Shown piece after piece: positions 53,346 to 61,501 of a DNA stretch of 64,000 nucleotides. Source of the stretch: Qipengyuania gaetbuli (lineage in GTDB: Bacteria > Pseudomonadota > Alphaproteobacteria > Sphingomonadales > Sphingomonadaceae); NCBI RefSeq assembly GCF_020171365.1, contig NZ_JAIUZO010000002.1:2450001-2514000 (forward strand). The letters are read 5' to 3'. Position 1 is the stretch's first letter. Every line of letters starts with the position of its first letter. The translations under genes and the position numbers were made by a program. Below the pieces are notes generated by a model. That model saw only the letters and a program-made list of their open reading frames with translations. It ran no database searches and was not told the origin of the DNA.

Positions 53346-54492
53346 CCTGCGAAATCGCATCCGCCGCCCGTTCGCTGGCAGGCCGGTCCCCCAGGTCGAT
53401 CGTGTAGGAGAAAATCTCCTTCTGGCGCTGCATGAAGCGTTCGCCGATGGACGCGAAATCCGGCAGCATCGCCGCAAGTTCGGACGCGGACTGGACGACA
53501 GGACCAGCCTCCCAGAAGAGGTGCCATTCGTCGTCCTCGGCCATTTTCTCTCGCCGTGCATCGATGAAGAAGGCGGGGCGGGGGCGAGCGAGGAATTCGT
53601 AAACCTGGCTGGATACGTCGCCGATATAGGCATCCGCGCCCAGCGTGTAGCTCATGTCGAACAGGCGCGGGCTGTCGAGATCGACGATGATGTTGTCAGC
53701 CGCCAGCGCCTCTGCAGGGACTTCCGGCCGTTTGCGGGCGATCTTGTATTCGGGCGAGACGTGCAGCTCCTTCTTGAAGAGCATGACGTGCGGCGCGAAC
53801 ACGAGGTTGAAGGCTTGCCCCTCCTCGCTGGCGAACCACCGCAGCAGGTCGGGGCCGTGGTCGTACCAGCTCGACAGGTTCGGGTCGAAATGGGGATTGT
53901 AGACGAAGGTCGGCCGGCCATTGCCGAAGAAGTCCGGCTTTGCGTCGAGATCGATGCCCTCGAACTTGGGATAGCCGACCACCACCAGCTTTTCGCGGTC
54001 CACGCCGTGCGCGACGAGCTGGTCCACTACCTTGGGCCCCGCCACGAAACTGCGGTCAAAGAGCGTGTAGTCCGGGTGATAGGCGACGCTGCGGTCGCCT
54101 GCACCATGCGGCACCTTGGCGAACAGCGGCATGCGGTCTGCTGCGATATGCTTGCGCAGGCGCAGGCAGGTGCGCTCGGTCGATATGATCATGTCGGCGC
54201 TGGCAAACAGGTCGACATGGGCGCGCAGTCGCAACAGGCGGCTTGCCGGGAGCAACTTGTCGAGCGGACGCGTCACCAGCGCCTGCATTGGCGACAGGCT
54301 TAGCTCTTCCCAGCGGATCAGTGCTGCATCGGTCTCCTCGATTAATTCTTCGAGCCTCGCGCGAATGGCCGGAGTCGCAAAAGCGACCACCGTCTCGAAG
54401 TCGCGGTGCAACCGGGCCATGGCGGCGGCAATCCCCGCGAGGTGAGCGACCTGGTGACCGGCATCGTGGTTGAAGAGGAACAGCGCCCGCAT
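53320..54492 (-). CDS. CDP-glycerol glycerophosphotransferase-like protein
   Basis: 390 residues. The N-terminal Rossmann-like start MRALFLFNHDAGHQVAHLAG, the VPHGAGDRSVAYHPDY block (similar in position to the TagB/TagF acceptor motif), VVVGYPKFEGID, and ADAYIGDVSSQVYEFLA (like the DxSS segment) suggest the TagF-type glycerophosphotransferase fold. It may polymerise or attach a phosphodiester-linked polyol, with the donor unknown. ATG 54492 is divergent from the flippase by 81 bp. Confidence 0.7.
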   Translation of the reverse strand: MRALFLFNHDAGHQVAHLAGIAAAMARLHRDFETVVAFATPAIRARLEELIEETDAALIRWEELSLSPMQALVTRPLDKLLPASRLLRLRAHVDLFASADMIISTERTCLRLRKHIAADRMPLFAKVPHGAGDRSVAYHPDYTLFDRSFVAGPKVVDQLVAHGVDREKLVVVGYPKFEGIDLDAKPDFFGNGRPTFVYNPHFDPNLSSWYDHGPDLLRWFASEEGQAFNLVFAPHVMLFKKELHVSPEYKIARKRPEVPAEALAADNIIVDLDSPRLFDMSYTLGADAYIGDVSSQVYEFLARPRPAFFIDARREKMAEDDEWHLFWEAGPVVQSASELAAMLPDFASIGERFMQRQKEIFSYTIDLGDRPASERAADAISQAIRQKAGL

Positions 54493-54573
54493 GGCGCGCC
54501 CATAATGCGTCGATGGGCGTCCGGCAAATGCCGCAATTGCACCAGAGGCACAATTCGTCCAAAGGTCCGCGCC

Positions 54574-55905
54574 ATGCAGCCGCCCCAAGAACCCGCGCAG
54601 CGTCGTGACGGGTTGTCCAACATTCTGCGCAACCTGGCATGGATCCTCGGAGGCAAGGGCTTCGGGGCCGTTTGCAGCTTTTTCTACCTCGCGATCCTCG
54701 CCCGTTCGCTAGGCCTGAAGGATTTCGGGCACTTTTCGCTCATCTTCGGAACCGCGCAGGCGCTGGTGGCGGTTGCCGGTTTCCAGACCTGGCAGACGCT
54801 GGTGCGCTTCGGTGCGCAGCCCGTGCTCGAAAACGACCATCCGCGCTTCGGCCGCCTGATCTGGTTTTGCACTTCTGCCGATATCCTTGGGGCGGTCACG
54901 GGCTGCATGATTGCTGCGTTGCTGTACTTCGGCTTTGCGGAAATCCTCGAACTCAATCCCGAATTCACGACCATGGGCTTCCTGTTCGCCTGCGCGCTGA
55001 TGTGGTCGCGGCTGACCACGCCGAGCGGTATCGTGCGCGTCCTGGGCCGGTTCGATGTCGGCATGTATATCGAAGCGATAATTCCGACCGGCCGCCTGAT
55101 TGCCAGCGGGATCATCCTGTGGACCGGGGCGAGCGTCGGCAAGTTCCTCTTCGCCTGGGCATTCTTCGACCTGCTTTCGGCCGCCTGTTACTGGATCGCC
55201 GCCTCGCGCCTCGCGCCGGAAGCCTTCCATCGGAAGCACTTCGGGCACTGGCAGGCGATGTTCGCCGAGAACGAGGGCGTGCGCGGCTTCTTCGGTGTGA
55301 CCTATCTGGCGACCTCGCTCGACGCTGCGGTCAGGCAGGGGCCGCTGCTGGCGGTCGGCCTGTTCCTCGGGACGAGTGCTGCGGGTCTTTATCGTCTTGC
55401 CGACCAATTGGCGCAGGGCGTGAAGCAGTTCGCCGTCCTGATCGCGCGAGCCGTCCTGCCCGAATTCGCCATCGCGCAGATGGCCGACGAAGCACACCGT
55501 TTCGAAACGCTGGTCCGGCGGGTGACCCGCATAGCCGCGCTGGCCGGCGTGGTTGTCCTCTTGGCGGCCCTGTTCCTGGGCGAGCCGCTGCTCGTCCTCA
55601 TTGGAGGCGATGACTACGCGCGCGGCGCTGTCGTGCTTGTTCCGCTGGCGGTGGGCGCGGCCTTCGAACTGGCCAGCGTGTCCTACGAGCCCACTCTTTA
55701 CTCGACCGGCTATGCCGGACATGCCCTGCGCGTCAGGCTGCTCGCCATAGCGGTCCTGGTGATTGCGATCCTCGGCTTCGTATCCTTCGGCCCGGTCGGT
55801 GTGGGCTGGGCGGTCGCGCTGGCGATGAGCGTGTTCTACTTCGCGATGAGCGCCACGGTATGGATGATCCTGCGCCAGCTTCGCCGGAAGGCGGCCGCTG
55901 CGTGA
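54574..55905 (+). CDS. Oligosaccharide flippase family protein (Wzx-like)
   Basis: 443 residues with 12 or so hydrophobic segments. The GGKGFGAVCSFFYLAILARSLG start is typical of the MATE/MOP polysaccharide flippase group, and FRLADQ-like packing is seen in LYRLADQLAQGVKQF. It should move a lipid-linked glycan across the inner membrane. The stop overlaps the nucleotidyltransferase start (GTGA, 55902-55905). ATG 54574 is preferred. Confidence 0.9.
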   Translation: MQPPQEPAQRRDGLSNILRNLAWILGGKGFGAVCSFFYLAILARSLGLKDFGHFSLIFGTAQALVAVAGFQTWQTLVRFGAQPVLENDHPRFGRLIWFCTSADILGAVTGCMIAALLYFGFAEILELNPEFTTMGFLFACALMWSRLTTPSGIVRVLGRFDVGMYIEAIIPTGRLIASGIILWTGASVGKFLFAWAFFDLLSAACYWIAASRLAPEAFHRKHFGHWQAMFAENEGVRGFFGVTYLATSLDAAVRQGPLLAVGLFLGTSAAGLYRLADQLAQGVKQFAVLIARAVLPEFAIAQMADEAHRFETLVRRVTRIAALAGVVVLLAALFLGEPLLVLIGGDDYARGAVVLVPLAVGAAFELASVSYEPTLYSTGYAGHALRVRLLAIAVLVIAILGFVSFGPVGVGWAVALAMSVFYFAMSATVWMILRQLRRKAAAA

Positions 55906-56657
55906 CCTTTTCCGCTCTGGTTCTTGCCGGAACGAGGCCCGGGGGCGACCCGCTGGCGGGCGCCGAGGGTGCCGCGCACAAAGCGCTGATCCAAATAGAG
56001 GGGCGCAGCTTGCTGGAGCGGGTCGTTTCCAGCCTGAAAGCTTCGGGGGCGGCGCGTATCGGCGTGTCCTGCGACCATCCCGAAGTGGTGTCACTCGCGA
56101 GGCAGCTTGGCGCCGAGGTCTTGCTCACGGGGCAGGGGCCGAGCGAGAGTGCTGCCATCGCTTTCGAGGAACTCGGGACGCCGCTTGTCGTCACCACGGC
56201 TGACCATGCCCTGCTCGAAAGCGGATGGGTCACGCAACTCGTATCGGACACGCCCGCCGACGCGGACATCGGGGTCATGCTGGCGCATCGCGACGATATC
56301 GAGGCGCATATGCCCGGCACGCGGCGGACCTACCTCAACTTCGCCGATGGAGCGTGGTCGGGATGCAATCTCTTCTATCTCGCGACCCCCCGGTCGCGCG
56401 CAGCGATTGAAAGCTGGAAAGCGGTCGAGGCTGACAGGAAGCGTCCCTGGCGTATCGTGAGGCGCCTCGGGCTCGCTTCGCTGGTGTCCTATGCGCTTGG
56501 CAGGTTGACCCTTGCGCAGGGCATCGAGACTCTGGGTCGCCGTCTGGGTGTCGAAGCGCGGTTGGTCAGGGCGGAAAACGGGCTTGCTGCAGTCGATGTG
56601 GACAAGCCGCAGGACCTCGCCGACATCAGGGGCTACCTTGCCCGCAAACTGGGCTGA
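55902..56657 (+). CDS. Nucleotidyltransferase (MobA/IspD-like NTP transferase)
   Basis: 251 residues. The activation loop is LVLAGTRPGGDPLAGAEGAAHKALIQIEGRSLLERVV, with metal-binding TTADHALLE. It should make an NDP-activated alcohol or sugar phosphate, perhaps CDP-type, but the base specificity cannot be told. GTG 55902 overlaps the flippase stop. It lies 66 bp before the methyltransferase ATG. Confidence 0.85.
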   Translation: MTFSALVLAGTRPGGDPLAGAEGAAHKALIQIEGRSLLERVVSSLKASGAARIGVSCDHPEVVSLARQLGAEVLLTGQGPSESAAIAFEELGTPLVVTTADHALLESGWVTQLVSDTPADADIGVMLAHRDDIEAHMPGTRRTYLNFADGAWSGCNLFYLATPRSRAAIESWKAVEADRKRPWRIVRRLGLASLVSYALGRLTLAQGIETLGRRLGVEARLVRAENGLAAVDVDKPQDLADIRGYLARKLG

Positions 56658-56723
56658 TACCGAAACCGGTTCCCACTTTCGAAAAATCGGGCATAGTGCG
56701 CTTCCCCGCAGGTGGAGAAACGC

Positions 56724-57359
56724 ATGGGAGTGCGAAGTTTCTACGACCGGCACATAATGCCGCGGATGATCACGCTCGCTTGCGGGCAGAAGCCGATCGA
56801 GAAGCGCCGGCGCGAAATCGTGCCGCTGGCCGAAGGCAAGGTTTTCGAACTCGGGTGCGGCGGTGGCCTCAACCAGTCGCTGTACGACAGTGAACGGGTC
56901 ACGTCCTTCAGCGGGATCGACCCCAACGAAACATTGCTCGATGCTGCCCGCCAGAGAGCGCGGGAGAAGGGCTGGGAGCACGACATCCGTCAAGGCGTGG
57001 GAGAAGATATCCCGTTCGCAGACGGTTCGTTCGATACAGCCGTGGTGACCTTTACCCTGTGTTCGGTGGAGGATCCGGCCAAGGTGCTGGGCGAGTTGCG
57101 GCGAATTCTCAAGCCACGCGGCAAGCTGCTGTTTCTAGAGCATGGCCGTGCCCCCGACCCCGGCGTAGCCCGCTGGCAGGAACGCGTGGAGCCCGTATGG
57201 AAGCCGCTGGCAGGCGGCTGCCACCTGACGCGCCCGATCGGCTCCAGCCTGAGAGCCGCCGGGTTCGATGTTGCCCCGATGGGGCAGGACTACCTACCCA
57301 ACGCCCCCCGTATCATGGGGTGGATGGAATGGGGCGTCGCGCGGCGCGCCGGCGTCTGA
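56724..57359 (+). CDS. Class I SAM-dependent methyltransferase
   Basis: 211 residues. VFELGCGGGLNQSLYD is the SAM-binding motif I, then SGIDPNETLL (motif II) and LRRILKPRGKLLFLEHG (post II/III). Family close to phospholipid N-methyltransferase-like or UbiE-like enzymes. ATG 56724 is supported by GGAGAA just upstream (56713-56718); GTG 56712 is an alternative. Target unknown; context suggests a glycolipid. Confidence 0.88.
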   Translation: MGVRSFYDRHIMPRMITLACGQKPIEKRRREIVPLAEGKVFELGCGGGLNQSLYDSERVTSFSGIDPNETLLDAARQRAREKGWEHDIRQGVGEDIPFADGSFDTAVVTFTLCSVEDPAKVLGELRRILKPRGKLLFLEHGRAPDPGVARWQERVEPVWKPLAGGCHLTRPIGSSLRAAGFDVAPMGQDYLPNAPRIMGWMEWGVARRAGV

Positions 57360-57365
57360 AAGCAA

Positions 57366-57397
57366 ACCGCCCGCGCTGCACTGGCAGGGCGGGCGGT
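57366..57397. terminator. Bidirectional terminator, rne/methyltransferase
   Basis: ACCGCCCGC (57366-57374) pairs with GCGGGCGGT (57389-57397); inside, CTGC/GCAG (57376-57379, 57384-57387) extends the stem around loop ACTG. On the minus strand it is followed by TTTGCTTT, giving an intrinsic terminator for rne. It also lies 7 bp after the convergent methyltransferase stop. Confidence 0.75.
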
Positions 57398-57407
57398 CGC
57401 TAAGCGG

Positions 57408-60137
57408 TTATTCGCCGAAGGTTCTCTGCCACCAGCCGCGCTTCGGCTTGCCATCGGCATCGCCATCGCTGTCGTCACCGGCCTCGGCTGAAGCCTTGGC
57501 GGCGGGCTTCGTAGCCTTCTTCTCCTTAGGCTGATCCTCGACCGTTTCTTCTGCCTTCTTCTTGCGCGTGCGCTTGGGCTTCTCGGTAGGTTCTTCCGAG
57601 CTGACCGCAGGCTCAGCGTCAGCCGCCTTGCGCCGGGTGCGCTTGGGCTTCGGCTTTTCCTCTGCGTCCGCTGGCTTTTCCGCAGCCGGTTCAGCCTCGG
57701 CATCGGCCTTCTTCTTGCGGGTGCGCTTCGGCTTTTCTTCGGCGGACTTTTCCTCTGCAGGCGCTTCCGCTTGTTCGGGAGCCTCGGCCTCGGCAGCCTT
57801 CTTGCGGCGCGGGGCGCGCTTCTTCTTGGGCTTGTCCTCGAATGCCTCTTCGGCGGTCTGGGGGGCGTCTTCCGGACCGGCAACGATTGCCATGTCGTCA
57901 ACGACCTGTTCGGACACTTCTTCGAGATTGGCGGCGTCTTCGGAGGTCACTTCCTCCGACTTGCCGCCGCGCCCGCGACCACCACGGCGGCGACCGCCGC
58001 GACGACGACGCTTGCGCGGCTTGTCCTCGCCGTCTTCCTCGCCGGCTTCGGGCTTGTCGTCTTCTTCGTCGGCGTCCTCGGATCCTTCGTCTTCGGAATC
58101 GTCGTCACGGTCGCGGTTCTTGTTGCGACCGCGACCACCACGGCGGCGGCGGCGCTTCTTGCGCGGACGGTCGTCGCCCTCGTCTTCTTCGGTTTCTTCG
58201 TCTTCGTCGGTCTCGTCGACGATATTTTCGTCGTCGTCCTCGTCATCGACAATGGTGTCGAAGCGCGGCGCGTCCTTCGGCTTGGGGCCGTGGCTCGACA
58301 CGCTCATCTTGGCGCCTTCGTCCTCGCCTTCGGGCACGACTTCGACGGTCACGCCGTAGCGCTGTTCGATTTCGATGAGGTCGTTGCGCTTCTCGTTGAG
58401 GAGGTAGACTGCCGCTTCGGTGCTGGCAGCGAGGCGGATCTTCGTTCCCTTGCCCTTGGCCGCTTCTTCTTCGATCAGGCGGAGAGCCGAAAGGCCGGCC
58501 GAACTGGCCGTGCGCACGAGGCCGGTACCGTCACAATGCGGACATTCGCGCGTGGTCGCCTCGAGCACGCCGGTGCGCAGGCGCTGACGGCTCATCTCCA
58601 TGAGGCCGAAGCTTGAAATGCGGCCCACCTGAATGCGCGCGCGGTCGCTCTTGAGCGCATCCTTCATCGCGCGCTCGACCTTGCGGGTATTCGAATGGTG
58701 TTCCTGGTCGATGAAGTCGATCACGACCAGGCCGGCCATGTCGCGCAGGCGCAGCTGGCGAGCGATTTCCTTGGCCGCTTCGAGGTTGGTCGACAGCGCC
58801 GTCTGCTCGATATTGTGTTCCTTGGTGGAACGACCCGAGTTGATGTCGATCGAAACGAGCGCTTCGGTCGGGTTGATGACGAGGTAGCCGCCCGATTTGA
58901 GCTGGACCACTGGATCGTACATCGCCTTGAGCTGGTCTTCCGCGCCATAGCGCTGGAACAGCGGCACAGGGTCGACATACTGCTTCACCCGGCGCGCATG
59001 GCTGGGCATGAGCATCTTCATGAAGGCCTTGGCCGACTTGTAGCCTTCCTCGCCCTCGACGACGACTTCCTCGATTTCCTTGTTGTAGATGTCGCGGATG
59101 GCGCGCTTGATCAGGTCGCTGTCCGAATGGATCAGCGCCGGTGCGGCCGATGCGAGTGTGTTCTCGCGGATTTCGTCCCACAGGCGGGCAAGGTAATCGA
59201 AGTCGCGCTTGATCTCGGTCTTGGTGCGCGAAAGGCCGGCAGTGCGCACGATCAGGCCCATGGTCTTGGGCAGGCTGAGATCGCCGACGATCTGCTTCAG
59301 GCGCTTGCGGTCGCTGGCGGAATTGATCTTGCGAGAAATGCCGCCACCATGGCTGCTGTTCGGCATGAGCACAGTGTAGCGGCCGGCAAGGCTGAGATAG
59401 GTGGTGAGGGCGGCACCCTTGTTGCCACGCTCTTCCTTCACGACCTGGACGAGCAGGACCTGGCGGCGCTGGATGACGTCCTGGATCTTGTACTTGCGAC
59501 GCAGGGCCATGCGCTTGGCGCGGGCTTCGTCGACTTCCTTGGCACGGCTGCGGCCCTTGCCCTGGCGGCGCCCGCGACCGCGGCGACCGCGATCCTTCGA
59601 ACGGTCTTCAGCCTCGGCGTCGTCATCGCCGTCTGCATCGTCGTCGTCTTCGTCTTCCTCGTCGCCGTCGAGATGGCCTTCCTCGATGGTGGCCACGTCG
59701 TCCTTGTCGGAGGTGTCGACTTCCTCGAGGCCGTCTTCCGCGAGGTCTTCCGCCAGTGCTTCGGCGCTTTCCTCGTCGGCGTCGTATTCCTCGCCGGGCA
59801 GTTCGCCGCGCTCTTCCTCTTCGGCGCGCAGGCGCTGTTCTTCTTCCGCAGCCTCGGCCTCAGCAGCGAGCAGGGCGGCGCGGTCTTCCTTGGGGATCTG
59901 GTAATAGTCGGGGTGGATTTCGCTGAAGGCGAGGAAACCGTGACGGTTTCCGCCAAAGTCGACGAAGGCCGCCTGCAGCGACGGTTCGACCCTGGTTACC
60001 TTTGCGAGATAGATATTACCCTTGATCTGCTTCTTGTCGGCAGATTCGAAATCGAATTCCTCAATCCGGTTTCCCTTGAGGACCGCCACCCGGGTTTCTT
60101 CCTGGTGGCGCGCGTCGATTAGCATGCGCGTTGCCAT
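57408..60137 (-). CDS. rne: Ribonuclease E/G family protein
   Basis: 909-residue endoribonuclease. The N-terminal S1 domain (MATRMLIDARHQEETRVAVLKG) is interrupted by an acidic then basic low-complexity insert (about 100-205). The catalytic core follows: VIDFIDQEH, ALVSIDINSGRST, and the zinc-link CPHCDGTG. The C-terminal tail (about 600-900) alternates arginine-rich (KKRRRRRGGRGRN, RKRRRRGGRRRGG) and acidic runs with repeated KRTRKKKA units. It ends in GWWQRTFGE, the GWW tail that in Caulobacter RNase E binds PNPase. A GGAGAA site precedes ATG 60137. A structured leader of about 440 nt precedes it. Confidence 0.96.
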   Translation of the reverse strand: MATRMLIDARHQEETRVAVLKGNRIEEFDFESADKKQIKGNIYLAKVTRVEPSLQAAFVDFGGNRHGFLAFSEIHPDYYQIPKEDRAALLAAEAEAAEEEQRLRAEEEERGELPGEEYDADEESAEALAEDLAEDGLEEVDTSDKDDVATIEEGHLDGDEEDEDDDDADGDDDAEAEDRSKDRGRRGRGRRQGKGRSRAKEVDEARAKRMALRRKYKIQDVIQRRQVLLVQVVKEERGNKGAALTTYLSLAGRYTVLMPNSSHGGGISRKINSASDRKRLKQIVGDLSLPKTMGLIVRTAGLSRTKTEIKRDFDYLARLWDEIRENTLASAAPALIHSDSDLIKRAIRDIYNKEIEEVVVEGEEGYKSAKAFMKMLMPSHARRVKQYVDPVPLFQRYGAEDQLKAMYDPVVQLKSGGYLVINPTEALVSIDINSGRSTKEHNIEQTALSTNLEAAKEIARQLRLRDMAGLVVIDFIDQEHHSNTRKVERAMKDALKSDRARIQVGRISSFGLMEMSRQRLRTGVLEATTRECPHCDGTGLVRTASSAGLSALRLIEEEAAKGKGTKIRLAASTEAAVYLLNEKRNDLIEIEQRYGVTVEVVPEGEDEGAKMSVSSHGPKPKDAPRFDTIVDDEDDDENIVDETDEDEETEEDEGDDRPRKKRRRRRGGRGRNKNRDRDDDSEDEGSEDADEEDDKPEAGEEDGEDKPRKRRRRGGRRRGGRGRGGKSEEVTSEDAANLEEVSEQVVDDMAIVAGPEDAPQTAEEAFEDKPKKKRAPRRKKAAEAEAPEQAEAPAEEKSAEEKPKRTRKKKADAEAEPAAEKPADAEEKPKPKRTRRKAADAEPAVSSEEPTEKPKRTRKKKAEETVEDQPKEKKATKPAAKASAEAGDDSDGDADGKPKRGWWQRTFGE

Positions 60138-60575
60138 TGATTATTCTCCATGCGCAGCGGGGCGGGGCGAACCCGTCCTTCCTGCCGCGCGATTGTGTGT
60201 AGGAACCACGCCCCGTTGTCGGGCCGAAGGCATTCGACGACCGGATCGAGGCGCTGCGATCGCCAAGCCGGTGATTCGTGTCTGCAGATGCGGCACGGCG
60301 CATGGTGCGCGCTGCCGGGCCCGAAATCGCCATAGCCAAGCCGTTCAACAGCGTGCTGGAAGCGAAAAGGGGTGAGTGCTTGCTCTGCATCAACCTGTAC
60401 AAAATTGGGGTCTCACCGGTGTGATGAGACGGAAACGAGCCCGGCGACCCTCTTCGTCGCGTATCAATCGCGCCGAACGGAGGCATCGGACCGTTCGTTT
60501 CGGCGCTAGCACCGTGGGTTTCGAACGGCAACCATATTGCGCATAAGGTCCGCGAAGCCTTAAGCTTTTGATCCC
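60138..60575. promoter_or_regulatory. Long rne/amidase intergenic region with inverted repeats
   Basis: 438 bp without a credible gene between divergent rne and the amidase gene. It holds two clear inverted repeats: GTCTCA (60410-60415) / TGAGAC (60425-60430) with an inner CACCGGTG palindrome (60414-60421), and GCGCCG plus AACGG (60470-60480) pairing with CCGTT and CGGCGC (60491-60506) across a bulge. GC-rich complementary blocks also lie near 60160 and 60210. On the minus strand the first hairpin is followed by CCCCAATTTT, so it may act as an attenuator in the rne leader. Promoters were not identified with confidence. Confidence 0.5.
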
Positions 60576-61439
60576 ATGTCTCCGCTCATGCAGATACTCG
60601 CTCCGATACTGCTAACCCTTGCTTCTCTGGCCGGGGCGATCGGGCTTGCATGGCAGTCGGGCCTTGCCGGACCCGAACCGGGCATCGTGCTGCGCGCCAG
60701 CCTCCCGCAGCAGACAGTCCGTGCCGAATTGCCGCAGGTGCGGGGAGCCGATTCGCTCCCGCTCATCGTCATCGACCCGGGGCATGGGGGCTTCGATCCG
60801 GGCGCGTCCGCATCGGGATACCGTGAGAAAACACTGGTCCTCGGCCTGGCGCGCGCACTGCGCGACGAAATCGAATCGCGCAAGATCGCCCGGGTCGCTC
60901 TGACGCGTGAAGACGATCGCTACCTCCTCCATTCGGAACGCTTCGAAATGGCCCGTCGCCTGGGCGCCGACCTGTTCCTTTCCATCCACGCCGACAGCGC
61001 GGGCGATGCGGGCGAGGTGGAAGGCGCCAGCATCTACACGCTTTCCGACCGCGCTTCGAGCGCGGCAGCAGCGCGTTTTGCTGCACGCGAAAACGCGTCC
61101 GACCGCCTGAACGGCGTCGATCTGGGCGCAACGAGTGACACGGTCAGCGACATTCTCGTCGAGCTGTCGCAGCGCCGGACGCAAGCGCAGTCCGACGAGT
61201 TTGCGCGCCTCATTCAGCGGGCAGGCGAGGGTGTGATCACCTTCCATCCGCAACCTCGTCACGCTGCGGACCTGAAAGTCCTGCGGGCACCGGACATACC
61301 CTCTGTCCTGTTCGAAAGCGGCTATATAACCAACGAGGAAGATGCGCGGCGCCTTGCTTCGCCCGAGGGCCGGCAACGTTTCGCCCAGGTCATGAGCCGC
61401 GCGATCGCGCTCTATTTCGCCCGCCAGGAGGAAAGCTGA
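60576..61439 (+). CDS. N-acetylmuramoyl-L-alanine amidase (AmiC-like)
   Basis: 287-residue zinc amidase that cleaves the peptide stem from MurNAc. An N-terminal membrane or signal segment (ILAPILLTLASLAGAIGLAW) is followed by an amidase_3 domain: His70 (VIDPGHGGFDPGA), Glu84 and His138 (LSIHADS), then VLFESGYITNEED with the catalytic Glu. There is no separate AMIN domain, so it may be recruited by other proteins. It precedes the penicillin-binding protein by 62 bp. Confidence 0.93.
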   Translation: MSPLMQILAPILLTLASLAGAIGLAWQSGLAGPEPGIVLRASLPQQTVRAELPQVRGADSLPLIVIDPGHGGFDPGASASGYREKTLVLGLARALRDEIESRKIARVALTREDDRYLLHSERFEMARRLGADLFLSIHADSAGDAGEVEGASIYTLSDRASSAAAARFAARENASDRLNGVDLGATSDTVSDILVELSQRRTQAQSDEFARLIQRAGEGVITFHPQPRHAADLKVLRAPDIPSVLFESGYITNEEDARRLASPEGRQRFAQVMSRAIALYFARQEES

Positions 61440-61501
61440 GGCCATCCGGACAGTTGTTGTGGCGCGCGCCGGAAATCGCGTGCTAAAGGCCCCGCCAGAC
61501 T

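Noticed and set aside
60150..60335. Small ORFs in the rne/amidase intergenic region
   Set aside because: No ribosome-binding site, and Arg/Cys-rich sequence typical of random GC-rich frames.
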